Shown in pieces: positions 44,938 to 54,161 of a stretch of 64,000 nt of DNA (positions within the stretch are counted from its first letter, which is position 1; every line of letters begins with the position of its first letter). Made by a program: the position numbers and the translations under genes. Below the pieces are notes generated by a model that was not told the origin of the DNA, did no database searches, and saw nothing but the letters and a program-made list of their open reading frames with translations. This DNA comes from Aureimonas sp. OT7. GTDB taxonomy: Bacteria > Pseudomonadota > Alphaproteobacteria > Rhizobiales > Rhizobiaceae. The stretch lies in contig NZ_CP062167.1 in the NCBI RefSeq assembly GCF_014844055.1, positions 2,123,501 through 2,187,500 on the forward strand, given 5' to 3'.

Positions 44938-45600
44938 TCATTCTCCCGAAAGAAGGCGGCCGATCCGGTCCTCGGCCTCCTGCCACGTCCGGGCGCTGGC
45001 GACGCCGTGCGGCAGGCTGGGAAGATACGGCCAGAACAGCCTGCTGGCCATAACATGGAGAAGCCGGGTCTGCGGCGCGCTGCGGCGGACTTTTTCCAGG
45101 TTCGAGGGCAGGTCGTCCACAAAGGCGACCGTGCCGGGCCACCGCTCCTGCAATTCGCAGATGACCGCGCCCTTGTCCCTCTCCGTGGCGATCATCGGAT
45201 AGGGCAGGCCGGATGCGTCGAGATGCAGCCTGCGTGTCTGGTGCCAGCGTGGCGCCATCGCGGTCAGGAAAACGATATCGGCCCGGCCGGCAAGCCGGTC
45301 GAGAGCGTCGACGACGCCGGCGACCGGCATCTGCCGCACGGCCTGTTCCTCGTACAGGCGGTGCATGAGCCCCTGGAGCTCGTCGCCGCCCAGGGCTGCC
45401 CCGGTGGACTGCGACCGGACCTGGCCGGTCAGCCGGAAAGAATCAGGCTTCAGATGCGCGCCCACCTCGGCAAGCAGGGCGACGAACGGGTCGATGAACT
45501 GAAGCACGACCTCGTCGACGTCGAGGACGAGCAGATGATCGTGATGCCGTGCGATATCGCAGACGAGGGGGCCGGCCGTTTGCGGCTTGCGGGAGGCCAT
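44938..45600 (-). CDS. HAD-like protein of unknown substrate
   Basis: A 220-residue protein with a HAD-fold motif [14 protein letters not shown], in which the usual DxDGT is DVDEV. A motif II-like IVFLTAMAP and a motif IV-like [14 protein letters not shown] are also present, so phosphatase activity is plausible but the nucleophile context is atypical. The start ATG at 45600 follows the DUF3572 stop by one base, and dinB follows four bases after its stop, so these three genes form one leftward unit. Function not known. Confidence 0.75.
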   Translation of the reverse strand: MASRKPQTAGPLVCDIARHHDHLLVLDVDEVVLQFIDPFVALLAEVGAHLKPDSFRLTGQVRSQSTGAALGGDELQGLMHRLYEEQAVRQMPVAGVVDALDRLAGRADIVFLTAMAPRWHQTRRLHLDASGLPYPMIATERDKGAVICELQERWPGTVAFVDDLPSNLEKVRRSAPQTRLLHVMASRLFWPYLPSLPHGVASARTWQEAEDRIGRLLSGE

Positions 45601-45601
45601 C

Positions 45602-45910
45602 TCAATCGGAGGTTCCAAAAACGGGGGCCAACGCGCTGCGGGCGGCCCCCACGCTGTCGGGCGAGACGCCGGCATGGGCCGCGAAGGCCAGAAGCGTCTT
45701 CTCGTTGCCGAGAATGTAATCCAGGACCCCGGCCAGGAAGGCCTTGCTTTGCGCCGCCTGCCGCAACTCGCCAACCGTCAGGCCGGACAGCGCCAGAAAA
45801 CGAAGAAACTCCTCTTCGTTCTGCGCCAGGAAAGACAGTCCTTCTATGGAAAGGCTCTCGGCTGCCTCCGGGGCCATGGTGCGCGGCTTTCGGCCGTGTG
45901 AATCAAGCAT
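45602..45910 (-). CDS. DUF3572 family protein
   Basis: Small helical protein of 102 residues with [36 protein letters not shown] and [20 protein letters not shown], the recognisable DUF3572 pattern. An internal ATG at residue 12 gives a start closer to most family members. It is divergent from divK, as in other rhizobia. Function unknown. Confidence 0.85.
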   Translation of the reverse strand: MLDSHGRKPRTMAPEAAESLSIEGLSFLAQNEEEFLRFLALSGLTVGELRQAAQSKAFLAGVLDYILGNEKTLLAFAAHAGVSPDSVGAARSALAPVFGTSD

Positions 45911-46040
45911 GAAGAAGCGTCCGACAATTTGCGTTGTTCTCGATTCTCAATTCTTAAATGATATCGTTCTACGACTCGATGCGAGGATGCGGGAGAAGTC
46001 TGCCTGTCCGCAACATCGGCCGGACTTTGGAGTATTGCGG

Positions 46041-46415
46041 ATGTCCAAGACAGTGATGATCGTCGAAGACAATGAGCTGAACATGAAGCTCTTCCGCGAC
46101 CTGATCGAGGCCAATGGCTACCGGACGGTGCATACGCGCAGCGGGCTGGCGGCAATGGATCTGGCAAGAGAGCATCGGCCCGACCTGATCCTGATGGACA
46201 TTCAACTACCTGAGATTTCCGGTCTCGACGTGACGCGCAAGCTCAAGGCCGATGATGCGTTGAAGTCGATTCCCGTGATCGCCGTGACGGCATTCGCGAT
46301 GAAGGGCGACGAAGAGCGAATCCGGCAGGGCGGCTGCGAGGCCTACATTTCCAAACCCATTTCCGTCACGCACTTCATCGACACCATCAAGCAGTTTCTG
46401 GGCGACGCGGCATAA
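46041..46415 (+). CDS. divK: Response regulator DivK
   Basis: Single-domain response regulator of 124 residues that, in alphaproteobacteria, regulates cell-cycle phosphorelay kinases. The phospho-acceptor is Asp53 in [13 protein letters not shown], the acidic pocket is VEDNE near residue 9, and the conserved lysine is in YISKPIS. No output domain follows. In many Rhizobiales pleD follows divK directly; here the next gene is rpmG on the other strand. The ATG at 46041 is preceded by GGAG at a slightly long spacing. Confidence 0.93.
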   Translation: MSKTVMIVEDNELNMKLFRDLIEANGYRTVHTRSGLAAMDLAREHRPDLILMDIQLPEISGLDVTRKLKADDALKSIPVIAVTAFAMKGDEERIRQGGCEAYISKPISVTHFIDTIKQFLGDAA

Positions 46416-46421
46416 ACTAAA

Positions 46422-46444
46422 AAGGCCCGGCAGAGCCGGGCCTT
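46422..46444. terminator. Terminator between divK and rpmG
   Basis: AAGGCCCGGC (46422-46431), loop AGA, GCCGGGCCTT (46435-46444) is a perfect ten-base-pair stem. Leftward it is followed by TTTTTAG, so it is a strong terminator for rpmG; rightward it may also end divK. Confidence 0.9.
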
Positions 46445-46480
46445 GAATGCAGCAAGGGCAGAGCCCCGGCGCGTGGAAGA

Positions 46481-46648
46481 TTACTTGATCTTCGCTTCGC
46501 GGAACTCGACGTGCTTGCGCGCGACCGGATCATACTTGGTCTTGACCATCTTCTCGGTCATCGTGCGGCTGTTCTTCGTCGTGACATAGAAATAGCCGGT
46601 GTCAGCGGTGCTGAGCAGCTTGATCTTGATCGTGGTTGCCTTGGCCAT
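46481..46648 (-). CDS. rpmG: 50S ribosomal protein L33
   Basis: A 55-residue ribosomal protein beginning [20 protein letters not shown] and ending [12 protein letters not shown]. It has the cysteine-free form typical of alphaproteobacterial L33. The gene is short but complete, with a strong terminator 36 bases after its stop. Confidence 0.97.
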   Translation of the reverse strand: MAKATTIKIKLLSTADTGYFYVTTKNSRTMTEKMVKTKYDPVARKHVEFREAKIK

Positions 46649-46740
46649 TGCGGTCTATCCGTTTGGGAATTGGTGAACCGGCAGAACGGTGCACCCACCG
46701 CCGGCATTTGCGGCGGACACTACTCGGAAAGGCCGCGAAG

Positions 46741-47928
46741 TCAAGTTCTTCCGCTTGTTTTCGCCAGCCGGAAGGCCATGAAAACGAAATAGGCCGCAAA
46801 CATGGATGCGATGGACCACGCGAACCCGCTGCTCCCGAACAGGTCCATCGCACCGCCGATCCATTGCGGACCGACCAGCATTCCGATGGAGTAGCAGAAA
46901 ATGAAGGCTGCGTTGGCCGACGCCAGATCCGCGCCGGACAGACGCGAGCCCAGATGCGCCAGCCCGACGGTGTAGAGCCCGGCCACGACGCCGCCCCACA
47001 CGAACAGCACTGCCGCCATGGCCCACCAGTTCAGTGACAGGAAGGGCAGGGCGAGGGAGCCGGCAAGCCCGACGAGGGCGAACAGAAGCAGCAAGTGCCG
47101 CCTGTCGCGCACGCGGTCGCTGACCAGGCCGATGGGAATCTGCAGGGCGACGCTGCCAAGCCCGACGGCTGTCAGCAGCTGCGCCGCCGATGCCTCGTCC
47201 AGGCCGAGCCGGCTGCCGAACACCGGGAAGAGCGCAAAGCCCCCGGCTTCGACCGCGCCGAACACCAGCACGGCCGCGGTGGCGGCCGGCACGGAAAAGA
47301 TGTGGCGGCGGAAGCCGGCGTCGCGGTGGGATTTTTCGATGGGCGGCTCGCGGTGCCATGCCGCGACCAGCGGAATTGCCGCCGCGAGAATGATCCCGGC
47401 CCCCAGTGCGAAGGGCGTCAGGCCCTGCGAGCCGACCTGCGAGAAGATGAACGGGCCGCCGGCGAAGCCGAGCGCCAGGCATGTGGCGTAGATGCCCAGC
47501 ACGAGACCCCGTCGCCCGGGGGGAGCGGCCGTGTTGATCCAGAATTCGGACAGCACGAACATGGTCGTGACGGCGAAATGGAATACCAGCCGCAGCGGAA
47601 ACCAGGCTGCCAGCGAGGTGAAGTAGTAGAAGCCCAGTGCCGACGCCGAAGCGGCCACGATGCAGGCCATCATGGTCTGCCGCACGCCGAAGCGGCGGGC
47701 CATCGGCGTCGTCAGCGGGGTGGCGATCAAGGATGCCAGGCCCGCTACGGCGGTGTTCAGGCCGATCATCGTGGACGATACGCCGCGCCGTTCCAGGATG
47801 ACGCTGAGCAGCGGCAGTCCGAGCCCAAGGGCAATTCCGACCGCCGTTATCGAGGCGATGGCTGCGGCGGCGCCGAGCCAGTCGGTAACCTCGTCCGGCC
47901 CCGATGGCCGCCCTGCATCCTGCTTCAT
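46741..47928 (-). CDS. MFS transporter (YcaD-like)
   Basis: Inner-membrane carrier of 395 residues with 12 predicted helices. The loop 2-3 motif is TPMARRFGVRQTM, and there is FVLSEFWINTAAPPGRRGLV, a segment seen in YcaD-type MFS proteins. Substrate not assigned. It ends 92 bases before rpmG and starts 13 bases after the upstream NUDIX gene, so it is probably co-transcribed with that block. Confidence 0.85.
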   Translation of the reverse strand: MKQDAGRPSGPDEVTDWLGAAAAIASITAVGIALGLGLPLLSVILERRGVSSTMIGLNTAVAGLASLIATPLTTPMARRFGVRQTMMACIVAASASALGFYYFTSLAAWFPLRLVFHFAVTTMFVLSEFWINTAAPPGRRGLVLGIYATCLALGFAGGPFIFSQVGSQGLTPFALGAGIILAAAIPLVAAWHREPPIEKSHRDAGFRRHIFSVPAATAAVLVFGAVEAGGFALFPVFGSRLGLDEASAAQLLTAVGLGSVALQIPIGLVSDRVRDRRHLLLLFALVGLAGSLALPFLSLNWWAMAAVLFVWGGVVAGLYTVGLAHLGSRLSGADLASANAAFIFCYSIGMLVGPQWIGGAMDLFGSSGFAWSIASMFAAYFVFMAFRLAKTSGRT

Positions 47929-47941
47929 GATGGCCCGCCGC

Positions 47942-48643
47942 TCAGACGAAGATGGTTTGGAAGCCGTTCGGCTGCCGGCGATGCACGACCATCGGGACCG
48001 ACGAGTCGAACAGGTTGCCGTCTGCGATGCGTCGTATAAGGCCGGAAAGTATCAGTTGCGTGATTTCCGCCAGCGGTTGCCCCTTCAACTCCTCGAAGCT
48101 CATCCACGCCACGTCGTCCAACTCGTCGCTCGGCAGCGCATCGGCTTCTGTACGCCATGCGATATGACGCGCATCCACGGCAAAAAAGCGCGCGTCGAAG
48201 CGCCGCTTCTGGCCCGGCGGCGTGATGGCGCGCGCTACCGGTGTCAGGAGGTCCGGCGCGGGTTCGATCGCGCGCTCCTCGAAGGCGGCCCAGGCCGGGC
48301 AGGGTGCGCGGAACGCTCCCGGCCTGCCGATCATGATGCCGGCCTCCTCGAAGCCTTCGCGGATGGCGGCCAGTGCGATCGCGGTGGCGCGATTGGCAGT
48401 GAAACCGCGGCGCGTACCGGCCAGAAGCCGCGCGCATGCCGGCGGGGAAATCTCGTAGCGACGCGCCAGCCGGCTGTCGTCCGGATCGACCCGCCCTCCC
48501 GGAAACACCGTCTTGCCGGCCATGAAGACATGGCCCGAAGCGCGACGGCCGGCCAGTACGCGCGGTTCGCGCCCGCTTGCATCGATGACGAACAGCGATG
48601 CGGCATCATGGATGGCGGGTTTGATCCGGGCGGGCGCGTCCAT
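47942..48643 (-). CDS. NUDIX hydrolase (NUDT8/NUDT19-like, with insertion in the box)
   Basis: Nucleotide-diphosphate hydrolase of 233 residues. The box is split: FPGGRVDPDD is followed by roughly 35 extra residues before AIREGFEEAGIMIGR, the arrangement seen in peroxisomal/mitochondrial CoA-type NUDIX proteins. Substrates could be CoA thioesters or other nucleotides; not certain. The ATG at 48643 follows the DUF983 stop by five bases. Confidence 0.88.
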   Translation of the reverse strand: MDAPARIKPAIHDAASLFVIDASGREPRVLAGRRASGHVFMAGKTVFPGGRVDPDDSRLARRYEISPPACARLLAGTRRGFTANRATAIALAAIREGFEEAGIMIGRPGAFRAPCPAWAAFEERAIEPAPDLLTPVARAITPPGQKRRFDARFFAVDARHIAWRTEADALPSDELDDVAWMSFEELKGQPLAEITQLILSGLIRRIADGNLFDSSVPMVVHRRQPNGFQTIFV

Positions 48644-48648
48644 GGCGA

Positions 48649-49077
48649 TCAGTGGTCGATCGTCTCGTCTTCGCCGCCGAAGCCATGCATGCGCAGGGCC
48701 CATTGCAGGCCGATCGTGGCGCCCTTGATCGGCTGCAGCAGAGCGAGGGTGAAGACGGTTGTGAGTGGAACCCAGATCGCCAGATGCGCCCACAATGGCA
48801 GGTCCCCGATTTCCTCGACGCCCATGAACAGGGCAACCACGACATGCCCGACGATGAAGATCGTCAGATAGGGGGGCAGGTCGTCGGCGCGATGATGATG
48901 GTAGGTCTCGCCGCATTGTGCGCAGGCATCCACGCTGCGCAGAAAGCTCTTGAACAGGCGGCCCTTGCCGCAATCGGGGCAACGGCACAGGAAGCCGCGC
49001 TTCAGCGCGGTGAGAAGATCCCGCTGCCCGGCCTTGCCGCCGAGTTCGAGCCGGGTTTCCTGCCGTACCGTCATCAA
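48649..49077 (-). CDS. DUF983 family membrane protein
   Basis: A 142-residue protein with an N-terminal zinc-ribbon-like CRCPDCGKGRLF ... CAQCGETY pair and two membrane helices (YLTIFIVGHVVVALFMGV; LAIWVPLTTVFTLALLQP), the standard DUF983 layout. Start overlaps the rnr stop by four bases (ATGA). Function unknown, but the rnr-DUF983-NUDIX order recurs in Rhizobiales. Confidence 0.9.
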   Translation of the reverse strand: MMTVRQETRLELGGKAGQRDLLTALKRGFLCRCPDCGKGRLFKSFLRSVDACAQCGETYHHHRADDLPPYLTIFIVGHVVVALFMGVEEIGDLPLWAHLAIWVPLTTVFTLALLQPIKGATIGLQWALRMHGFGGEDETIDH

Positions 49078-51353
49078 CCCCTCCTTCTGCGGCCACGGGG
49101 CGGGCCGCTTCTGCCGCCCGGCCGCTTCATGCGTCCGCGCGCCTTGTGGTGCGAGGCGGTCGAGCCGGGCAACTCCCTGGGCTCGCTCAGCATCTCGAAG
49201 CGCATGGACCCGGCCAGGGGGATGGCTTCCACCAGCCGGACCTCGACCGCATCGCCCAGCCTGTAACCTCGCTGGCTGCGTTGCCCGACGATCATATGGC
49301 CCGTCTCGTCGTAATGGTAGTAATCATTGCCGAGGCTGCCCATCGGCACGAAACCGTCGGCGCCGAAAGTCGGAAGTTGCACGAACAGGCCGGCCCGCGT
49401 GACGCCGGTGATGCGCCCGTCGAAACTGTCGCCCAGATGGTCGGCCAGATGATGGGCGATCAGCCTGTCGACCGTATCGCGCTCCGCCGCCATGGCGCGG
49501 CGCTCCGCTTTCGATATCTCCTCGGCCGTCGCCTCCAGCGTCTCCTCGTCCTGGCGGCTGAGGCCGCCTTGCCCGAGGCCGAGCGCGGTGACCAGCGCGC
49601 GGTGCACGATCAGGTCCGCGTAGCGGCGGATCGGCGAGGTGAAATGCGCATAGCGCATCAGATTCAGGCCGAAATGGCCGATATTCTCCGGCGTATAGGC
49701 CGCCTGGCTCTGCGAGCGCAGGACAACCTCGTTGACGAGGCTTTCATGTTCCGTGTCGCGCACCTGCGCCAGGATTTCGTTGAAGTGCGACGGGCGCAGC
49801 GCGCCGCTTTTCGCCAACGGAATCTCTAGTGTCCGCAGGAACTCGCGCAGCGATTCCAGCCGCGCCAGGGAAGGGGAATCATGGCCGCGATAGATCAATG
49901 CCTGGCGCGCACCCTCGAGCGTTTCGGCGGCGGCGACGTTGGCCTGGATCATCATCTCTTCGATCAAGCGATGCGCGTCCAGCCGCTCCGGAACGATGAC
50001 GCGGTCCACCTTGCCGTCCGGACGCAATTTGAGCTTGCGCTCGGGCAGGTCCAGTTCCAGCGGCTGGCGGCGCCGGCGCGCATCGGACAGCGCCGCATAG
50101 GCGTTCCACAGCGGCCGCAGCACATTGGAAACGAGGTCCGCGGGGATGTCGCCGGGGGAGCCGTCGATAGCGGCCTGCGCATCCTCGTAGGCCAGCTTGG
50201 CGTGGCTGCGCATCATGATGCGGTGGAAGCGATGGCTGCGCTTGCCGCCATCGCTGCCGAACACGATGCGGACAGCGATCGCCGGGCGGTCCACGCCCTC
50301 GCGCAGCGAGCAGAGATCGTTGGAGATGCGCTCGGGCAGCATCGGCACGACCCTGTCGGGAAAATAGACCGAATTGCCCCGCAACCGCGCTTCCGCATCC
50401 AGCTTCGTGCCCGGCCGCACATAGAAGGACACGTCGGCGATGGCGACGGTGACCACATGCCCTCCGGGGTTGGCCGGGTCCGGGTCGGGCGCCGCGTGCA
50501 CGGCGTCGTCATGATCCTTGGCATCGCGCGGGTCGATGGTTACGAGTGGCAGATCCCGCCAGTCTTCGCGATGGTCCATATCGGCGGGGCCGGCCTCTTC
50601 GGCCTCGTCCATCACCGCCTTCGGAAACACATGCGGTATGCCATGGGCATGCAGGGCGATGGTGGATATGGCCTTTTCCGTGCCGAGCGCACCCAGCACC
50701 TCGACGACGGCCGCCATCGGCAAACCGGCCTTGTGCGCCCGATGGGGCTCCACCTCGACGAGATCTCCGTCGCGTGCGCCTTTGGTCTCGTCGGCGGCCA
50801 CCATGAATTCGGGCTGCTTGCGCTCTACGGGCTCGACGCGGCCGCCGCCGCCCCGGCGGCTGCGGAAAACACCGAGCGCCAGAACCTTCTTGCGGTCCAG
50901 AACGCGGATCACACGTGCCGCGGGTCCACCTTCCTCGTCGTAGTCCAAATGGGCCAGAACCCTGTCGCCGACGCCTGCCGCCGCTCCATTGCGGGGTTGA
51001 CGCAGCCGGAAGCGCGGTTTCTCCCCGAACTCTTCCTCGTTCCACGAGACGGGTTCGGCGATCAGGCCGCCATCGTCGTCGCGGCCCCGCACATCGGCTA
51101 CCCCGATGGCCGGCCGCACGCCCGGCGTGGAGTAGCTCTTGCGCCCGCCCTCGAGGACGCCTTCCGCCTGAAGGTCGTTCAGGATGTCCTTCAGCGCGGC
51201 GCGCATGTCGCCTTTGATACCGAAGGCTTTGGCGATGTCACGCTTGGTCGCCCGGGTGGGGTTTTCCGCGATGAAGCGCAACACTTCCTCGCGGGTAAGG
51301 TCCGGCCGGCCCTTTACCTCTTGCCGGGTTTCTCCCTTCGGGCGACGCGCCAT
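49074..51353 (-). CDS. rnr: Ribonuclease R
   Basis: 3'-5' exoribonuclease of the RNB family that degrades structured RNA, 759 residues. Order: an N-terminal winged helix (TREEVLRFIAENPTRATKRD), cold-shock domains, the RNB catalytic centre with DPRDAKDHDDAVHA (the metal-binding aspartates), and a C-terminal S1 domain ending in a basic, arginine/glycine-rich tail. It starts one base after the topA stop and overlaps DUF983. Confidence 0.96.
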   Translation of the reverse strand: MARRPKGETRQEVKGRPDLTREEVLRFIAENPTRATKRDIAKAFGIKGDMRAALKDILNDLQAEGVLEGGRKSYSTPGVRPAIGVADVRGRDDDGGLIAEPVSWNEEEFGEKPRFRLRQPRNGAAAGVGDRVLAHLDYDEEGGPAARVIRVLDRKKVLALGVFRSRRGGGGRVEPVERKQPEFMVAADETKGARDGDLVEVEPHRAHKAGLPMAAVVEVLGALGTEKAISTIALHAHGIPHVFPKAVMDEAEEAGPADMDHREDWRDLPLVTIDPRDAKDHDDAVHAAPDPDPANPGGHVVTVAIADVSFYVRPGTKLDAEARLRGNSVYFPDRVVPMLPERISNDLCSLREGVDRPAIAVRIVFGSDGGKRSHRFHRIMMRSHAKLAYEDAQAAIDGSPGDIPADLVSNVLRPLWNAYAALSDARRRRQPLELDLPERKLKLRPDGKVDRVIVPERLDAHRLIEEMMIQANVAAAETLEGARQALIYRGHDSPSLARLESLREFLRTLEIPLAKSGALRPSHFNEILAQVRDTEHESLVNEVVLRSQSQAAYTPENIGHFGLNLMRYAHFTSPIRRYADLIVHRALVTALGLGQGGLSRQDEETLEATAEEISKAERRAMAAERDTVDRLIAHHLADHLGDSFDGRITGVTRAGLFVQLPTFGADGFVPMGSLGNDYYHYDETGHMIVGQRSQRGYRLGDAVEVRLVEAIPLAGSMRFEMLSEPRELPGSTASHHKARGRMKRPGGRSGPPRGRRRRG

Positions 51354-51354
51354 G

Positions 51355-54030
51355 CTACTCCTTGTCCGCTTTCGTCCTGGCGCCGGCCTTGGCTTTCGGC
51401 CGGGCGGCAGACTTTGCCTTCGGCGCAGCAGTCTTCTCCGCTGCCGCCTTCTTTGGCGCCGCCGCTTTCTTTGCGGGAGCCTTCTTCACCTTCGTGCCGG
51501 TTTTCTCTGCCCGCTCGTTCAGGAGCTGGATCGCTTCTTCAAGGGTAACGCCGGCGGGGTCCTTGCCCTTGGGCAGTGTGGCATTCACCTTGCCTGCATT
51601 GACGTAGGGGCCGAAGCGCCCGTCACGCACGGTGATCGCCCCGCCGATGGTGGGATGCTCGCCGAGTGTCGCGATGGCGGCCGGGGTGGAGCGGCCACGG
51701 CCGCCGCGTTCCTTCTTTTCCGCCAGCACCGTCACGGCGCGGTTCAGGCCCACGGAGAACACGTCCTCGATGGATTCGAGGTTGGCGTAGCCGCCGTCAT
51801 GCTGCAGGAACGGGCCGTAGCGTCCAAGGCCCGCCAGGATCGGCTTGCCGCTTTCGGGATGCGTTCCCACCTCGCGCGGGAGTTTGATGAGCTTGAGCGC
51901 CCTGTCGAAATCGATTTCGGCGGGCACCCACTCTTTCGGCAGCGACGAGCGTTTCGCCTCCTTGCCTTCCCCACGCTGCACGTAAGGACCGAAGCGCCCG
52001 TTGCGAAGGGTGATCGCTTCGCCCGTATCCGGATCGGCTCCCAGTTCCTGTGGATCGTTCGTGGTGTCCACCGCCTCGGCCGACATGTTGGTGCCCAACT
52101 GCCGCGTGAAGCCACATTCCGGGTAGTTCGAACAGCCGACGAAGGCTCCGAAACGGCCGAGCTTCAGCGACAGCTTGCCGTTGCCGCAGCGCGGGCAGAT
52201 GCGCGGATCTCCGCCGTCTTCCCGCTCGGGGAACACCAGCGGGGCGAGCTCCTCGTTGAGCGCGTCCAGGACGTCGGTAACGCGCAACTCCTTCGTCTGG
52301 TCGACATGCGAGGAGAAGTCCCGCCAGAACTCGCGCAGAACATCCTTCCACGAAAGCTCGCCCGCCGAGATCCGATCGAGCTTGGCCTCCAGTTCGGCGG
52401 TAAAGTCGTACTCGACATACTTGTCGAAGAAATTGTGCAGGAAGGCCGTTACCAGCCGGCCCTTCGAATCGGGCAGCAGCTTGCGCTTGTCCTGCACGAT
52501 GTATTCGCGGTCTTCCAACGTCTGCAGCGTCGCGGCGTAGGTGGACGGCCGGCCGATGCCGAGCTCTTCCATCTTCTTGATCAGCGATGCCTCCGAATAG
52601 CGCGGGGGCGGCTCGGTGAAGTGCTGGCTGGAATCGATGCCGAGGCGCTTGAGGTCTTCGCCCTCGCGCACCTCCGGAAGGCGCGCCGACTCGTCGTCGT
52701 CGTCCTGCGCCTCCGCAGCGGGGCGGCTGTCGTCCCGGTGGTCGATATAGGCGCCGATGAAGCCGTCGAACCGGATAACCGAACCGGTGGCGCGCAGATT
52801 GGCCTTGCTGCCACCGTTTTCGGCCAGGATGTCGACCGTGGTGCGCTCGATCTCGGCCGAGGCCATCTGGCTGGCGATCGCCCGCTTCCAGACCAGCTCG
52901 TAAAGCCGTGCCTGGTCCCGGTCCAGAAACCGCTCCATCTCCTTGGGATGGCGGTCGAAGCTCGTGGGGCGGATCGCCTCGTGCGCTTCCTGGGCGTTCT
53001 TTGCCTTGGTGGAGTAATAGCGCGGCTTTTCCGGCAGATAACGCTCGCCGAAGGTGGAGGCGATAGCGGTACGCGCGGCGGTGACGGCCTCCGGCGCCAT
53101 CTGCACGCCATCGGTACGCATGTAGGTGATGAGACCCACCGTCTCACCGCCGATATCCATGCCCTCATAAAGTCGCTGCGCCACCTGCATCGTGCGGGAT
53201 GCCGAGAAGCCGAGCTTGGCGGAGGCCGCCTGCTGCAGCGTCGAGGTGGTGAAGGGCGGGCCGGGATTGCGCTTGGTGGGCTTGGCCTCGACGCCCGTGG
53301 CGCGGAAGCTCGCCCCCTCCAGCATGGAGCGGATCCTGCCGGCCAGCTCGCCATTGTCCACGGCAAGCCTGTCCAGCTTCTTGCCCTCCAAGCCGGTCAG
53401 CCGGGCAGTGAAGCTTTCGGCACGCGGCGTTTCGAGCCGGGCGAGGATTTTCCAGTATTCTTCCGGCTTGAACCGCTCGATCTCGGATTCGCGGTCGCAG
53501 ACGAGGCGCAGCGCCACCGATTGCACGCGCCCCGCCGAACGCGCGCCGGGCAATTTGCGCCACAAGACGGGCGACAGGGTAAAGCCGACGAGGTAGTCCA
53601 GGGCGCGGCGCGCCAGATAGGCGTCCACCAGCGGCGCGTCGATCTCGCGCGGGTTGGCCATAGCTTCCAGCACGGCCTGTTTGGTGATGGCGTTGAATAC
53701 GACGCGGCGCACCGGCTTCTGGCCGATGACGCGCTTCTGCCGCAGGACTTCCAGCACATGCCAGGAAATGGCCTCGCCCTCGCGGTCGGGGTCGGTGGCC
53801 AGGATGAGGCCGTCCGCACCCTTGACCGCCTGGGCGATCTCGCTCAATCGCTTCTGGCTCGGCTTGCCGACCTCCCATTCCATGGAGAAGTCGTCGTCCG
53901 GGCGCACGGAGCCGTCCTTGGGCGGCAGGTCGCGCACGTGCCCGAACGAAGCGAGTACCTTGTAATCGCTTCCGAGATACTTGTTGATCGTCTTCGCTTT
54001 GGCCGGCGATTCGACGATGACGACGTCCAT
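51355..54030 (-). CDS. topA: DNA topoisomerase I
   Basis: Type IA topoisomerase that relaxes negative supercoils, 891 residues from the ATG at 54030. The TOPRIM domain starts VVIVESPAKAKTINKYLG, with DPDREGEAISWH; the active-site tyrosine is Tyr303 in LITYMRTDG. A zinc-ribbon module with CPRCGNGKL and CSNYPECGF follows, then several repeated small modules (the GRFGPYV motif occurs more than once). The C-terminus is a Lys/Ala-rich tail of about 40 residues, as in other alphaproteobacteria. It precedes rnr by a single base. Confidence 0.97.
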   Translation of the reverse strand: MDVVIVESPAKAKTINKYLGSDYKVLASFGHVRDLPPKDGSVRPDDDFSMEWEVGKPSQKRLSEIAQAVKGADGLILATDPDREGEAISWHVLEVLRQKRVIGQKPVRRVVFNAITKQAVLEAMANPREIDAPLVDAYLARRALDYLVGFTLSPVLWRKLPGARSAGRVQSVALRLVCDRESEIERFKPEEYWKILARLETPRAESFTARLTGLEGKKLDRLAVDNGELAGRIRSMLEGASFRATGVEAKPTKRNPGPPFTTSTLQQAASAKLGFSASRTMQVAQRLYEGMDIGGETVGLITYMRTDGVQMAPEAVTAARTAIASTFGERYLPEKPRYYSTKAKNAQEAHEAIRPTSFDRHPKEMERFLDRDQARLYELVWKRAIASQMASAEIERTTVDILAENGGSKANLRATGSVIRFDGFIGAYIDHRDDSRPAAEAQDDDDESARLPEVREGEDLKRLGIDSSQHFTEPPPRYSEASLIKKMEELGIGRPSTYAATLQTLEDREYIVQDKRKLLPDSKGRLVTAFLHNFFDKYVEYDFTAELEAKLDRISAGELSWKDVLREFWRDFSSHVDQTKELRVTDVLDALNEELAPLVFPEREDGGDPRICPRCGNGKLSLKLGRFGAFVGCSNYPECGFTRQLGTNMSAEAVDTTNDPQELGADPDTGEAITLRNGRFGPYVQRGEGKEAKRSSLPKEWVPAEIDFDRALKLIKLPREVGTHPESGKPILAGLGRYGPFLQHDGGYANLESIEDVFSVGLNRAVTVLAEKKERGGRGRSTPAAIATLGEHPTIGGAITVRDGRFGPYVNAGKVNATLPKGKDPAGVTLEEAIQLLNERAEKTGTKVKKAPAKKAAAPKKAAAEKTAAPKAKSAARPKAKAGARTKADKE

Positions 54031-54161
54031 AGGCAATTTGTCCCGGATGTTTGTTGCGCGGCGGCCGATTCCGCCACCCCGCCCGAATCATGGTGCTGCG
54101 CTCACATGGACAGCGTGGTTGCGCCGGTCAAGTCCGACAGTGGAATCCGCCGGCCGGCGGA

